Source: Streptomyces sp. SAI-127 (GTDB taxonomy: Bacteria; Actinomycetota; Actinomycetes; Streptomycetales; Streptomycetaceae). From it: DNA of 64,000 nt. The DNA is taken from contig NZ_JARXYJ010000001.1 of the NCBI RefSeq assembly GCF_029894425.1, positions 9,692,501 to 9,756,500 on the forward strand, written 5' to 3'. The translations under genes and the position numbers were made by a program. Shown piece by piece: positions 1-11,321 of this stretch. How positions within the stretch are numbered: the first letter of the stretch is position 1; each line of letters begins with the position of its first letter. The notes under the pieces were generated by a model. That model searched no databases. It worked only from the letters and a program-made list of their open reading frames with translations, and had not been told where the DNA came from.

Positions 1-1124
1 AGGTGTTCACCACCGTCCTGTCCCAGGGCCCCCTGCCCCGCCTGGAGGTGGCCCGGCGGGTCGGTCTGTCGCCGGCCGCCGTCACCAAGGCAGTCCGGCC
101 GCTCATCGAGGCCGGATACCTGGTGGAGGGCGCGGACCAGGACGCCCGCCCGGCGCTCGGGCGGCCCGCGAACCTCGTACGGGTCGACGGAGGGCGGGCC
201 CTGTTCATCGGCGTCAAGGTCACCGACGACGAGATCATCGGGGTTCTCACCGACCTGTGCTGCCGCATCCGCGTCGCCCGGCATCTGCCGCTGCCCGACC
301 GCGAACCCAGGACGGTGCTCGCGAGCATCACGGAACTCGTCCAGCTGCTCCTCGCCGAGACGGACGGCTCCACGGCTCCGGTCCTGGGTCTGGGCATCGC
401 GGTCTCCGGTGACGTCGACCGGGCCGAGGGCGCCGTCCGCTACTCGCCCTTCCTGGAGTGGCACGACGTCCCGCTCGCCGAACTCGCCGCCACGACCACC
501 GGGTTGCCGGTCACCGTCGACAACGACGTACGTGCCCTGACGGTCGCCGAGCAGTGGTTCGGCGCCGGAGTGGGCCTGTCCGACTTCGCCGTGGTCACCG
601 TGGGCGCGGGCATCGGCTGCGGCCTGGTGGTGCACGGCCGTGTCGTCGCCGGGGCGCACGGAGTGGCCGGGGAGATCGGCCATGTGACCGTCGACCCGGC
701 CGGCCCGCTCTGCCACTGCGGCAACCGCGGCTGCGTCGAGGCGATCGCCGGGGAAGCCGCGATCGTCCGGCAGGTCCGCGAGGCCACCGGGGCCGAACTC
801 CCCGACGCCGCCGCAGCCCTGGCCCTGGCCCGCGAAGGCGTCGCCGGAGCCCGGGACGTCTACGCCCGCGCGGGCGAGGCGATCGGCCGGGGCATCGCCA
901 CCGTCGCCAACCTCCTCGGCCCCGAACGCGTGATCATCTCCGGCGAAGGGCTCGCCGCCTACGACCTGTTCGCCGAGCAGATCCGCGACGCCTTCGTCGC
1001 GGCCGCCTTCGGCTCCGCCGCCCAGTGCGACGTCCGCACCCACCCGCTGCCCTTCGACGAGTGGGCCCGCGGAGCCGCCGCCACCGCCATCCAGTCCTTC
1101 ATCACCCCGGACCCGAGCCGATAA
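1..1124 (+). CDS. ROK family transcriptional regulator (5' end outside the window)
   Basis: The protein begins in a winged helix-turn-helix (about residues 10-50 of the visible part, with LEVARRVGLSPAAVTKAVRP as helix-turn-helix) and continues into a ROK sugar-kinase fold. The ROK signature is visible near residues 225-250 as CHCGNRGCVEA, the Cys-rich zinc motif of the family. ROK repressors usually bind a sugar or sugar phosphate and control carbohydrate genes. The first possible start in the window is a GTG at 3, but the HTH begins almost at once and family members carry about 10-20 more residues, so the true start is probably just upstream. It lies 29 bp before a run of secreted glycosidases in the same direction, so it is likely their local regulator; this is inferred from position only. 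Confidence 0.88.
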   Translation, partial: VFTTVLSQGPLPRLEVARRVGLSPAAVTKAVRPLIEAGYLVEGADQDARPALGRPANLVRVDGGRALFIGVKVTDDEIIGVLTDLCCRIRVARHLPLPDREPRTVLASITELVQLLLAETDGSTAPVLGLGIAVSGDVDRAEGAVRYSPFLEWHDVPLAELAATTTGLPVTVDNDVRALTVAEQWFGAGVGLSDFAVVTVGAGIGCGLVVHGRVVAGAHGVAGEIGHVTVDPAGPLCHCGNRGCVEAIAGEAAIVRQVREATGAELPDAAAALALAREGVAGARDVYARAGEAIGRGIATVANLLGPERVIISGEGLAAYDLFAEQIRDAFVAAAFGSAAQCDVRTHPLPFDEWARGAAATAIQSFITPDPSR

Positions 1125-1153
1125 GAACCCGCACCCCATTGGAGGTACGACCC

Positions 1154-2935
1154 ATGCGGTCATCCTCGTACTTCGCCCTGCCCGCCAGAGCCCTGCTGGT
1201 GCTCGCTCTCACGGCGGTCGCCGTCCCCACGGCCCACGCCGCCGACAACACCCCCGCGCAGTCCCTCGCCGCCAAGCCCTACATGGGCTGGTCCAGTTGG
1301 AGCATGCAGTCGTCCAAGTACCCCGGCCTCAACCCGGACGGCGACTACAGCTACCTCACCGAGGCCAACGTCCTGCAGCAGACCGACGCCATGGCCGCCA
1401 AGCTGAAGAAGTACGGCTACGAGTACGTCAACATCGACGCCGGCTGGTGGATGGACAAGGCCTGGAAGTCCGGCTTCGACCAGTACGGCCGCCAGAAGCC
1501 CGACCCGGTCCGCTTCCCCCACGGCATGAAGGCCGTCGCCGACCGCATCCACGCCAAGGGCCTCAAGGCCGGCATCTACCTCCCGGCCGGCCTGGAGAAG
1601 GGAGCGTACGGCGACGGCACGACACCGATCTGGAACGCCGACGGCTGCACCACCGCCGACATCGTGTACGACGACCTGCGCACCACCAACGGCTGGGACA
1701 GCGCGTACAAGCTCGACTTCGCCAAGCCGTGCACCAGCAAGTACATCGACTCCCAGGCCCAGTTGATCGCTGGTTGGGGCTACGACTTCCTCAAGCTCGA
1801 CGGGGTCGGCCCCGGCTCCGGGAAGAGCGGCGACCAGTACGACAACGTTGCCGACGTGGCCGCCTGGAACAGGGCGATAGCCGCCACCGGCCGCACCGTC
1901 CACCTCGAACTCTCCTGGTCCCTCGACATCGGACACGCCGCCGACTGGAAGAAGTACTCGCAGGGCTGGCGCATCGACACCGACGTCGAGTGCTACTGCA
2001 ACACCCTCGTCAGCTGGGAGAACTCGGTCGACGACCGCTGGGACGACACCCCCGCCTGGACCCGGCACGCCGGACCCGGCGGCTGGAACGACCTCGACTC
2101 CCTCGATGTCGGCAACGGCCAGATGGACGGCCTGACCAGGGCGGAACGGCAGAGCTACGCCACCCTGTGGGCCATCGCCAAGTCCCCCCTCTACACCGGC
2201 GACGACCTCACCCGCCTCGACTCCTACGGCCTGTCCCTGCTGACCAACCGCGAGGTCATCGCCCTCAACCAGGGCCCCAACCCGCCCGCACACCCGGTCA
2301 CCCCGTCCGACCCGCAGCAGGTCTGGGCCGCCGAGAACCCCGACGGCACCTGGACCGTCGCCCTGTTCAACCTCGCCGACGCGCCCGCCGCCGTCACCGC
2401 CGACTGGACCACCCTCGGCTTCACCGGCAAGGCGTCCGTCCGCGACCTGTGGAACCACGAGAACCTCGGCACCTACCGGAACAAGGTGACCCAGGCCCTG
2501 CCCGCCCACGGCTCGCGCCTGTTCACGGTCACCCCGCACGGCACCGGACTCGCCTTCACGGGATACGAGGCCGAGTCCTCCGCGAACACCCTCGGCGGCA
2601 ACGCCTCCGTCGCCGACTGCTCCGCCTGCTCCGACGGAAAGAAGGTCGGCAACTTGTACCTCGGCGGGACCCTGACCTTCCGCGACGTCGTCGTCGCCAA
2701 GGCCGGCACCTACCAGATCAAGGTCTCCTACATCAGCGGTGACGCCCGCTCGGTGGACGTCTCGGCGAACGGCGGCGGCGCCACCCGCCACAAGCTCCCC
2801 GCCACCGGCGACTGGGGGACCGTGTCGAGCGTGTACGTGCCCGTGACGCTCAAGGCCGGCGCCAACACGATCACCTTCGACAGCGGCACCGGTTACGCAC
2901 CGGACCTCGACCGGATCGACGTACCGAAGTCCTGA
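1154..2935 (+). CDS. Secreted GH27 alpha-galactosidase with C-terminal CBM
   Basis: 593 aa. A signal peptide ends near AHA (residues about 1-26). The mature protein opens with the GH27 landmark MGWSSWS, followed by NIDAGWW and YDFLKLDGVG, whose Asp is the expected nucleophile. The acid/base Asp should lie in RIDTDVECYC. The catalytic barrel and its beta-sandwich end at about residue 460. The last 130 residues (from FTGYEAESS) look like a CBM35/CBM6 carbohydrate-binding module, with the usual YEAE start and DLDRIDV end. The enzyme should release alpha-galactosyl (or alpha-arabinopyranosyl) residues from plant polysaccharide or oligosaccharide outside the cell. The ATG at 1154 has a GGAGG site at 1141-1145. 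It is the first gene after the ROK regulator. Confidence 0.93.
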   Translation: MRSSSYFALPARALLVLALTAVAVPTAHAADNTPAQSLAAKPYMGWSSWSMQSSKYPGLNPDGDYSYLTEANVLQQTDAMAAKLKKYGYEYVNIDAGWWMDKAWKSGFDQYGRQKPDPVRFPHGMKAVADRIHAKGLKAGIYLPAGLEKGAYGDGTTPIWNADGCTTADIVYDDLRTTNGWDSAYKLDFAKPCTSKYIDSQAQLIAGWGYDFLKLDGVGPGSGKSGDQYDNVADVAAWNRAIAATGRTVHLELSWSLDIGHAADWKKYSQGWRIDTDVECYCNTLVSWENSVDDRWDDTPAWTRHAGPGGWNDLDSLDVGNGQMDGLTRAERQSYATLWAIAKSPLYTGDDLTRLDSYGLSLLTNREVIALNQGPNPPAHPVTPSDPQQVWAAENPDGTWTVALFNLADAPAAVTADWTTLGFTGKASVRDLWNHENLGTYRNKVTQALPAHGSRLFTVTPHGTGLAFTGYEAESSANTLGGNASVADCSACSDGKKVGNLYLGGTLTFRDVVVAKAGTYQIKVSYISGDARSVDVSANGGGATRHKLPATGDWGTVSSVYVPVTLKAGANTITFDSGTGYAPDLDRIDVPKS

Positions 2936-2955
2936 CCGAGCCTCCAGGAGCCGCC

Positions 2956-5298
2956 ATGACCCCCGACCCGTCCAGACGCGGTGTCCTCGCGCTGACCGCC
3001 GCACTCGCCGCGCTGCCCACATTCACCGCCACTGCGGCACCTCAACGGCCCGCCGACGCACCCGCCCTCGACACCGACCCACGCCACCGGCTCCGGTGGC
3101 AGGCTCCCGCCGACGAACACTCGATGATCGAACAGGGCCTGCCCGTCGGCAACGGCCGCCTCGGCGCCCTCGCGAGCAACGACTCCGGCCGCGAACTCCT
3201 TCTCGTCACCGACGCCACCCTGTGGACCGGCGGCCTCAACGACACCCTCGACGCCGACGGCCAATTCCCCTACGGCCGCCAGGATTTCGGCTCCTTCACC
3301 CTGCTGGCCCGGCTCACCGTCGACATCCCCGACCACGACCTGTCCGCCGTCTCCGGCTACCGCCGCACCCTCGACCTCGCCCAGGGCGTCAACGAAACGT
3401 CGTACGTCCGCTCCGGAGTGACCTACCGACGCCAGATCTTCGCCAGCCGGCCCGACGACGTCATCGTCCTGCACTTCAGCCAGAGCGGAGGAGGCCGCTA
3501 CACCGGAACGATCACGCTGGAGGGGACGCATGGCGAGGAGCCCGCGGTCTCCTTCGGGGCCGCCCTCCCGAACGGCCTGAGATACGGGGCCGCGATCACG
3601 GCGTACGGCTCCGGCGGCAGTGTCACTGTCGAAGGGACGCACATCGGCTTCACCGGGTGCAAAGAGCTCACCGTCATCCTGAGCGGGGGCACCAACTACA
3701 CACCCGACGCCGCCGCGCACTTCCGCGACCCCTCCCTCGACCCTCAGAAGCTCGCACGCACCAAGGTCGGGGCCGCTGCCCGTCACTCGGCGAACTCCCT
3801 GCTCCGCACCCACACCGCCGACCATCACGCCCTGTTCGGGCAGTTGGACGTCTCGCTCGGCACGTCCTCAGCCGAGCAGCGCTCCCTGGACACCTGGGAG
3901 CGCCTGCGCGCACGCGCCCGGGACGGGGTGCCCGACCCGGAACTGGAGGCGCAGTACCTGCAGTTCGGCCGCTACCTGATGATCGCGGGATCACGCGGCA
4001 GCCTCCCGCTGGGCCTCCAGGGACTGTGGCTCGACGGCAACGACCCGGACTGGATGGGCGACTACCACACCGACATCAACATCCAGATGAACTACTGGGC
4101 GGCCGACCGGACCGGTCTGTCCCAGTGCTTCGACGCGTTCACCGACTACTGCGTCGCCCAGCTCCCGTCCTGGACCGACCTCACCCGCAGGCTGTTCAAC
4201 GACCCCCGCAACCGCTATCGCAACTCCACGGGGAAGAACGCCGGCTGGACGGTCGCCATCTCCACCAATCCCTTCGGCGGAGGCGGCTGGTGGTGGCATC
4301 CGGCGGGCAACGCCTGGCTGTGCAACTCCCTGTGGGAGCACTACGAGTTCACCGCCTCCCGCGCCCATCTGGAGAAGATCTACCCCCTCCTGAGAGGCGC
4401 CTGCGAGTTCTGGGAGGCGCGGCTGCTGACCATGACCCTCCCGGGCACCTCACGCGAGGTCCTGATCGCCGACAGCGACTGGTCGCCCGAGCACGGCCCG
4501 CTCGACGCCAAGGGCATCACCTACGCCCAGGAACTCGTGTGGGCGCTGTTCGGCAACTACTGCACGGCCGCGGCCGAGTTGAGGAAGGACGCGGAATTCG
4601 CCGCCACGATCGCCGGCCTCCGCAAGCGCCTCCACCTCCCCCAGGTCAGCCCCACCACGGGCTGGCTGGAGGAGTGGATGTCCCCCGACAACCTCGGCGA
4701 GACCACCCACCGCCATCTGTCGCCGCTCGTCGGTCTCTTCCCCGGCGACCGCATCCGCCCCGACGGCTCCACCCCGGCCGACATCGTCGAGGGTGCCACC
4801 GCCCTGCTCACCGCACGCGGCATGGAGAGCTTCGGCTGGGCCAACGCCTGGCGCGGTCTGTGCTGGGCCCGCCTCAAGAATGCCGACAAGGCCTACCAGC
4901 TGGTGGTCAACAACCTCCGGCCCTCCAGCGGAGGCAGCAACGGCACCGCCTTCAACCTCTTCGACATCTACCAGGTGGAACAGGGCCGCGGAATCTTTCA
5001 GATCGACGCGAATCTGGGTACCCCTGCAGCGATGATCGAGATGCTGCTCTACTCCCGCCCCGGCCACCTGGAGCTCCTGCCTGCCCTGCCCCACGCCTGG
5101 GCCGCCTCCGGCTCCCTCACGGGAGCAAAGGCACGCGGCGGCTTCGTCGTAGACCTACGCTGGCGGGATGGGAAACCGACCGAAGCACGGATCCGAAGCG
5201 CCGGAGGCCGCACCACGACGGTCGCGTACGCGGGAAGCGCCCGCACGGTGACACTGAAGCCGGGCGCCACGGTCACCCTGAAGGGCTTCGACCGATGA
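2956..5298 (+). CDS. Exported GH95 family glycoside hydrolase (alpha-L-fucosidase type)
   Basis: 780 aa. The N-terminus SRRGVLALTAALAAL is a twin-arginine type signal, so export in folded form is likely. The N-terminal beta domain (LPVGNGRLGAL, about residues 55-75) and the (alpha/alpha)6 barrel with DINIQMNYWAADRTG and DSDWSPEHG are typical of GH95. Family members are inverting alpha-1,2-L-fucosidases or alpha-L-galactosidases acting on plant xyloglucan and related glycans; the substrate cannot be settled here. The start has AGGAG at 2946-2950. It sits 20 bp after the GH27 gene and overlaps the next gene by 4 bp, so the three enzymes are probably one transcript acting on the same galactose/fucose-decorated polymer. 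Confidence 0.92.
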   Translation: MTPDPSRRGVLALTAALAALPTFTATAAPQRPADAPALDTDPRHRLRWQAPADEHSMIEQGLPVGNGRLGALASNDSGRELLLVTDATLWTGGLNDTLDADGQFPYGRQDFGSFTLLARLTVDIPDHDLSAVSGYRRTLDLAQGVNETSYVRSGVTYRRQIFASRPDDVIVLHFSQSGGGRYTGTITLEGTHGEEPAVSFGAALPNGLRYGAAITAYGSGGSVTVEGTHIGFTGCKELTVILSGGTNYTPDAAAHFRDPSLDPQKLARTKVGAAARHSANSLLRTHTADHHALFGQLDVSLGTSSAEQRSLDTWERLRARARDGVPDPELEAQYLQFGRYLMIAGSRGSLPLGLQGLWLDGNDPDWMGDYHTDINIQMNYWAADRTGLSQCFDAFTDYCVAQLPSWTDLTRRLFNDPRNRYRNSTGKNAGWTVAISTNPFGGGGWWWHPAGNAWLCNSLWEHYEFTASRAHLEKIYPLLRGACEFWEARLLTMTLPGTSREVLIADSDWSPEHGPLDAKGITYAQELVWALFGNYCTAAAELRKDAEFAATIAGLRKRLHLPQVSPTTGWLEEWMSPDNLGETTHRHLSPLVGLFPGDRIRPDGSTPADIVEGATALLTARGMESFGWANAWRGLCWARLKNADKAYQLVVNNLRPSSGGSNGTAFNLFDIYQVEQGRGIFQIDANLGTPAAMIEMLLYSRPGHLELLPALPHAWAASGSLTGAKARGGFVVDLRWRDGKPTEARIRSAGGRTTTVAYAGSARTVTLKPGATVTLKGFDR

Positions 5299-6500
5299 GG
5301 CGCCGGGCGGCCCGAGGGGCGCGGCTCCTCGCGGTGACGGTCGCGGCCGCCGCACTCCAGGCCACGCCCGCCCCGGCCGCCGTCAGCCCGCCCGACGGGG
5401 TGATCACCTGGGGCACGAGCGCCTACCCCATCGGCGACTCGGCCGCCGACCGCGGCTACCGCATGGTCGTGCACACCAGCGTGGGCGGACGTGACCCTCG
5501 CGTCCGGCTCTCCAACGCGTTCGGCCACCAGCCGGTCACCTTCGACAGCGTCTACGCCGGTCTCCAGCTGAAGAGCGCCGAGCTGGTGCGCGGCACCAAC
5601 CGGCGGCTCACCTTCGAGGGGTCGTCCTCCGTCACCGTGGAACCCGGCAGCACGGTGTACAGCGACCCCTTGTCCGGCAGGCTGGCCGCAGGGGCGAACC
5701 TGGTCGTCAGCCTCCACACCCCGGACGCGGCGGGCCCGGTCACCGGACACTGGATGGCCCTGCAGACGTCGTACGCCACCCAGGGCGACCACACCGCCGA
5801 GGAGAGCGGCGCCCACTGGACCGAGGGCATCGGGTCGTGGTTCTACCTCGACGCGGTCTCGGTGCGCACGCCCGCGGCCACCGGTGCCGTGGTCGCACTC
5901 GGCGACTCCATCACCGACGGCTGGCAGTCCACCAGCGACCACAACCGCCGCTGGCCCGACTACCTCGCCCGCCGCCTCCAGAAAGCCCACACCACGGTCA
6001 AGGGCGTGGCCAACGAGGGGATCGCCGGCAACAAGGTGCTGGCCGACGGCGCCGGGCCGAGCGCCCTGAACCGGCTGGACCGGGACGTCCTCTCCCAGCC
6101 GGGCGTGCACACCGTGTTCCTCTTCGAAGGGGTCAACGACCTCAAGGCCCACACCGGTGTCACCGCACGGCATCTGATCGCCGGCTACCGCGAGATCGTC
6201 GACCGGGCCCACGACGCCGGCAAGTGCGTCGTCGTCTCCACCATCGCCCCCTTCAAGGGCTGGCCGGAATGGGATCCGGCCGCCGAGGCCGTACGACAGG
6301 AGGTCAACGACTTCATCAGGAGCCACAGCGACGAGTTCGACGCGGTCACCGACTTCGACCGCGTCCTGCGCAGCCCCTACGACCACGAGCGGATGCTCCC
6401 CGTGTTCGACGGCGGGGACCACATCCACCCCAACGACAAGGGCATGCAGGCGATGGCGGACTCCGTCGACCTGAACAGCCTGGACTGCGCTCGCCACTGA
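5295..6500 (+). CDS. Secreted SGNH/GDSL-type esterase
   Basis: 401 aa. The ATGA overlap with the preceding GH95 gene fixes the start at 5295. A Sec signal peptide (RRRAARGARLLAVTVAAAAL, cleaved near APAA) is followed by a beta-rich N-terminal domain of about 190 residues and an SGNH hydrolase domain. The blocks are visible: Ser in ALGDSITDGW, Gly in NEGIAGNKV, Asn in EGVNDL, and the Asp/His pair in GGDHIHPND. Such proteins often remove acetyl groups from plant or bacterial polysaccharides, which would suit an operon with alpha-galactosidase and fucosidase activity. The exact ester is unknown. It ends 7 bp before the convergent LuxR gene, with no clear terminator between them. Confidence 0.88.
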   Translation: MRRRAARGARLLAVTVAAAALQATPAPAAVSPPDGVITWGTSAYPIGDSAADRGYRMVVHTSVGGRDPRVRLSNAFGHQPVTFDSVYAGLQLKSAELVRGTNRRLTFEGSSSVTVEPGSTVYSDPLSGRLAAGANLVVSLHTPDAAGPVTGHWMALQTSYATQGDHTAEESGAHWTEGIGSWFYLDAVSVRTPAATGAVVALGDSITDGWQSTSDHNRRWPDYLARRLQKAHTTVKGVANEGIAGNKVLADGAGPSALNRLDRDVLSQPGVHTVFLFEGVNDLKAHTGVTARHLIAGYREIVDRAHDAGKCVVVSTIAPFKGWPEWDPAAEAVRQEVNDFIRSHSDEFDAVTDFDRVLRSPYDHERMLPVFDGGDHIHPNDKGMQAMADSVDLNSLDCARH

Positions 6501-6507
6501 GGCAGCG

Positions 6508-9453
6508 TCAGCCGCGGGCCGTCGTCTCCGGGGCGATCAACCCCTTGCGGTAGGCGACGGCCACGGCCTCGGTGCGGCTCGCCGCGCCCAGTTTGGCCAG
6601 GATGTTGGAGACGTGCACACTCGCCGTCTTGCCGGTGATGAACAGCTCCTCACCGATCTGGCGGTTGCTGCGCCCCCGGGCGAGCAGCCGCAGCACGTCC
6701 CGCTCACGGGCCGTGAGCAGCGACGCGGTGGGCGGGACCTCGGCGAGCCGGCCCCGCCGGATCAGCTCGTCGACCTGCTCCAGCAGCACCGTGGCGCCGA
6801 GCCGGGCGAACACCTCACGAGCGGCACGCGCCTCGGCCACGGCCTCCTCACGCCGGTCGGCGACGAGCAGGGCCTCGGCGTACCGCAGCCGGCAGCGCGC
6901 CGGTTCGTACACGTCACCGAAGTCGAACGCGGCGACCGCCCTCGCCCAGGCCTCCGCGTCCGGCCCCGACAGGGCCCGTGTCCACTCCGCCTCGGCCCGG
7001 GCCAGCCAGGCCTGCCCCTCCGGGCCCTGCGGTATCCCGCGCTCGCCGTGCGCGGCGGTGGTCCTGGCCAGCTCCACCAGCTCGGTCGCGGTCTCCGCCC
7101 AGCGACGCGCCCCGGCCTGGTCTCCCTTGCGGCGCAGATCGTCGGCCCGGTCGGCGACCGCGGACAACGCGAGGGTGGCCAGCCGGACGGTGACGTGGGG
7201 AAGCGCGCCCGTGTCGTCGGTCAGCGCCGCGACGGTGGACCGCATCCGCTGTACGGCGTCCTCGGCGTCGCCCCGCAGCGCCGCCGCGTCGGTCAGCGCG
7301 ATGCCCGCGACGAGTGTGGCCATCCAGTCGAAGGGCCCCTCCAACAGGGCCCGCGCCCGGTCGGTGGCCCTGCGGTCGCCGCGCGCGAGCCCGACGTACA
7401 GCGCGGGCGCCATCGTGTACCCGCCGGCCGCGGGCAGCACGTCGGCATCGGCGTGGGCCGCCCGGACACAGTCGTCCCAGCGGCCCAGCGTGTAGAGCAC
7501 CAGCAGTTGGAGGTAGCGCATCTCCATCGGATACGGCGACGACAGCAGCCCGGCGCGACGGGCACGGTCCAGCCCTTCGGTGAGCCAGGGCAGACACTCG
7601 TCGAGGTGCCCGGACTCGAAGCAGCCGACGGCGAGATTGAACAGCGCGCGCATCTCCACGGGGGTGCTGCCCGCCCGCCGGGCCAGCTCCCGGGCCTGCC
7701 GCAACCGTTCCCGCCCCGCCTCCGTGCGGCGGCCGCCGCCTTCGAGGACGGCCAGGGAGATCAGCAGATCCGCCTGGGCGTCCGGCACGCCCAACTGCTC
7801 GGCGGTGCCGAGGGCCTGCCGGGCGACCCGCAGCGCGACCTCGTTCTCCCCGACGTGCCGGGCCGCCATCACATGGGTGGCCGCGGCCCACACCCAGGTA
7901 CGGGACGGGGGATCGGCGGGGATCATGGCGAGTGCCTCGCTGCTGTAGGCGAAGGCCGCTGTGAGGTTGTCGACGCTCATCAGGTTCCCGGCGAGCGTGT
8001 AGCGCACCCGGGCGGCGAGTTCGGAGTCCGCCTCCTGGCCGACACCGGCGAGCGCGGCGCGCGTGAGCGAGACCGCCCGGTGCAGTTCGCCGGTGTGCGC
8101 GGCCGCCGCCGAGGCCCGCAGCATGAGCCGTACCCGGTCGACCCCCTCACCCGAGGGCCGCGCCGTCGACTCCACCGCCGACCACAGATCGAGGGCCGCC
8201 TCCAGATGCCGTAGCTCCTCGGCCGGTGCGCCCACCCGCTGGGCGTGGTCCGCGGCCTCCAGCGAGGCGGAGAGTGCCTCGGCCAGGTCATGGCTCTCGC
8301 GGTAGTGGTGGGCCCGCTCCGCCGCGCTCTCGGCCCGATGCCCCCGCGCCTCCAGCAGCCGGGCGAACGCCCCGTGCAGCCGCGCCCGCTCGCCCGGCAG
8401 CAGATCGGCGTACACGGCCTCACGGGCGAGGGCATGCCGGAACGCGTACGTGTCCCCTTCACCGGGCACCAGCAGCTGTCGCCCGATGGCCTCCCGCAGC
8501 GCCGATTCCAGCTCTTCCTCGGGCAGTCGTACGGCATCCCTCAGCAGGTCGTGCTCGACGCGCCGCCCGGCGACGGCGGCGGTGCGCAGCACCTGCTGAG
8601 CGGTGTCGGACAGCTGCTCGAACCGGATCAGCAGCACGTCGGCCAGCCCACTGGGCACCCCGCCGTCCCCGTTCCCCGTGGCGGCGACCAACTCCTCGGC
8701 ATAGAACGCGTTGCCCTCGGCCCGCTCGACGATCCGCCGCACGGTGTGGTCCGGCAGCGGCGCCTCCCGCAGAGACCGCACCAGCCGGGCCACCTCGCCG
8801 TCGGCCATCGGCCGCAACTCCAGCCGCTCGACCCCGGGCAGCCGCACCAGCTCGGCGAGCAGCGGACGCAACGGATGCCGCCGGTGCAGATCATCCGCCC
8901 GGTACGAAGCGAGAACGGCCAGCCGGTGCGTGGGCGCCCCACCCGCCGACCGCTGGAGGATGCCCCGGCTGAGCAGGAACCGCAGCAGATCGCGGGACGA
9001 CTGATCGGCCCAGTGCAGATCCTCCAGGACGAGCAGCAGGGGAGCGATGTCCGAGAGATCGGCGAGCAGCCCGGCGATCCCCTCGAACAACCGGAGCCGC
9101 CCACCGGAGTCGCCGACCGCGCCGCCGCCCAGCAATCGTTCCACCGCTGGGTACGCGGCGAGGGCACCGGCGAACCGTTCGTCCTGGGCGAGCGCTCCCA
9201 GGACCTCGGTGAACGGCAGATACGGCAGGCCGACATCACCGAGATCGACACAGTGCCCGGTGAGCACGGTCATCCCGGCCGTCGAGGCCCGCCCCGTGAC
9301 CTCGTCCAGCAGCCGGGTCTTGCCGACCCCGGCGTCCCCGGCGACGAGGACCGCCCGAGCCTCCCCGCTGCGGGCACGCTCCAGCACACCTGAGAGCCGG
9401 GTCAGTTCGTCTTCCCGGCCGATGAGAGGCGTACTGATGGAGATCTGCGACAC
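6508..9453 (-). CDS. LuxR-family regulator with AAA/STAND ATPase domain (LAL type)
   Basis: 981 aa, the usual size of a large ATP-binding LuxR regulator. The N-terminal ATPase has Walker A GDAGVGKTRLL (about residue 45) and a Walker B-like LLLVLEDLHWAD (about residue 140). A long helical TPR-like middle follows. The C-terminal helix-turn-helix LTARERDVLRLLARGRSN lies in the last 70 residues. LAL proteins are signal-responsive activators of carbohydrate use or secondary metabolism in actinomycetes. The GTG start at 9453 has an AGGA site about 7 bp upstream. It is transcribed toward the glycosidase operon, but its target is not shown by the sequence. Confidence 0.92.
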   Translation of the reverse strand: MSQISISTPLIGREDELTRLSGVLERARSGEARAVLVAGDAGVGKTRLLDEVTGRASTAGMTVLTGHCVDLGDVGLPYLPFTEVLGALAQDERFAGALAAYPAVERLLGGGAVGDSGGRLRLFEGIAGLLADLSDIAPLLLVLEDLHWADQSSRDLLRFLLSRGILQRSAGGAPTHRLAVLASYRADDLHRRHPLRPLLAELVRLPGVERLELRPMADGEVARLVRSLREAPLPDHTVRRIVERAEGNAFYAEELVAATGNGDGGVPSGLADVLLIRFEQLSDTAQQVLRTAAVAGRRVEHDLLRDAVRLPEEELESALREAIGRQLLVPGEGDTYAFRHALAREAVYADLLPGERARLHGAFARLLEARGHRAESAAERAHHYRESHDLAEALSASLEAADHAQRVGAPAEELRHLEAALDLWSAVESTARPSGEGVDRVRLMLRASAAAAHTGELHRAVSLTRAALAGVGQEADSELAARVRYTLAGNLMSVDNLTAAFAYSSEALAMIPADPPSRTWVWAAATHVMAARHVGENEVALRVARQALGTAEQLGVPDAQADLLISLAVLEGGGRRTEAGRERLRQARELARRAGSTPVEMRALFNLAVGCFESGHLDECLPWLTEGLDRARRAGLLSSPYPMEMRYLQLLVLYTLGRWDDCVRAAHADADVLPAAGGYTMAPALYVGLARGDRRATDRARALLEGPFDWMATLVAGIALTDAAALRGDAEDAVQRMRSTVAALTDDTGALPHVTVRLATLALSAVADRADDLRRKGDQAGARRWAETATELVELARTTAAHGERGIPQGPEGQAWLARAEAEWTRALSGPDAEAWARAVAAFDFGDVYEPARCRLRYAEALLVADRREEAVAEARAAREVFARLGATVLLEQVDELIRRGRLAEVPPTASLLTARERDVLRLLARGRSNRQIGEELFITGKTASVHVSNILAKLGAASRTEAVAVAYRKGLIAPETTARG

Positions 9454-9513
9454 GAATACATCCTGGCACTTGCCTCTGACAGGGGCTTGACCGACCTCAG
9501 GGGCGCGGGAAAC

Positions 9514-9863
9514 TCACCTGCGCAGCGTCCGCGCCCAGTCCGCCGGCACCCGCCCCTCCGGCCCAGGAGCCGGCTGACCCTCCGGATGACTCACCGGCGC
9601 CGCGAGCTCGGGCCCCGCCTCGAACATCTCATTCGTCTCGAAGTTCCAGAACCACTCCTCACCCGGCTCGAAACTCTGCACCAGAGGATGCCCCGCGTCC
9701 CGGAAATGCCCTGTCGCGTGCTGCCCGGGCGAGGAGTCGCAGCACCCGACGTGCCCGCACTGCGCACACCGCCGCAGATGGAACCACCATCCGCCCGCCG
9801 CGTCGCACTCCACACACCCGTCCCCGCTGGGCGGCACGCTCGGGTCGAGCCCCTTGATGTCGG

Positions 9864-9867
<4 letters not shown>
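9514..9867 (-). CDS. UBP-type zinc finger domain protein
   Basis: 117 aa. Cys and His residues occur in the spacing of a ZnF-UBP domain (CVECDAAGGWWFHLRRCAQC, then HVGCCD and QHATGHFRDAGHPLVQSFEP), a fold that binds zinc and in eukaryotes the C-terminus of ubiquitin. Its partner in a bacterium without ubiquitin is not known. The 3' part (PEGQPAPGPEGRVPADW) looks disordered. Its start overlaps the stop of the upstream histidine kinase by 4 bp, so it is translationally coupled as the last gene of a three-gene unit with the kinase and the receiver-reductase fusion. Confidence 0.85.

Positions 9868-11317
<1,450 letters not shown>

Positions 11318-11321
<4 letters not shown>

Noticed and set aside
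458..1153. Long plus-strand open frame running from inside the ROK gene into the GH27 gene
   Set aside because: The upstream part is an Arg-rich shadow of the ROK gene in another frame; the signal peptide and GGAGG site fix the true start at 1154.
1160..3022. Very long minus-strand open frame opposite the GH27 gene
   Set aside because: A GC-rich antisense shadow rich in Gly/Val/Asp; the plus strand has a complete recognised enzyme.
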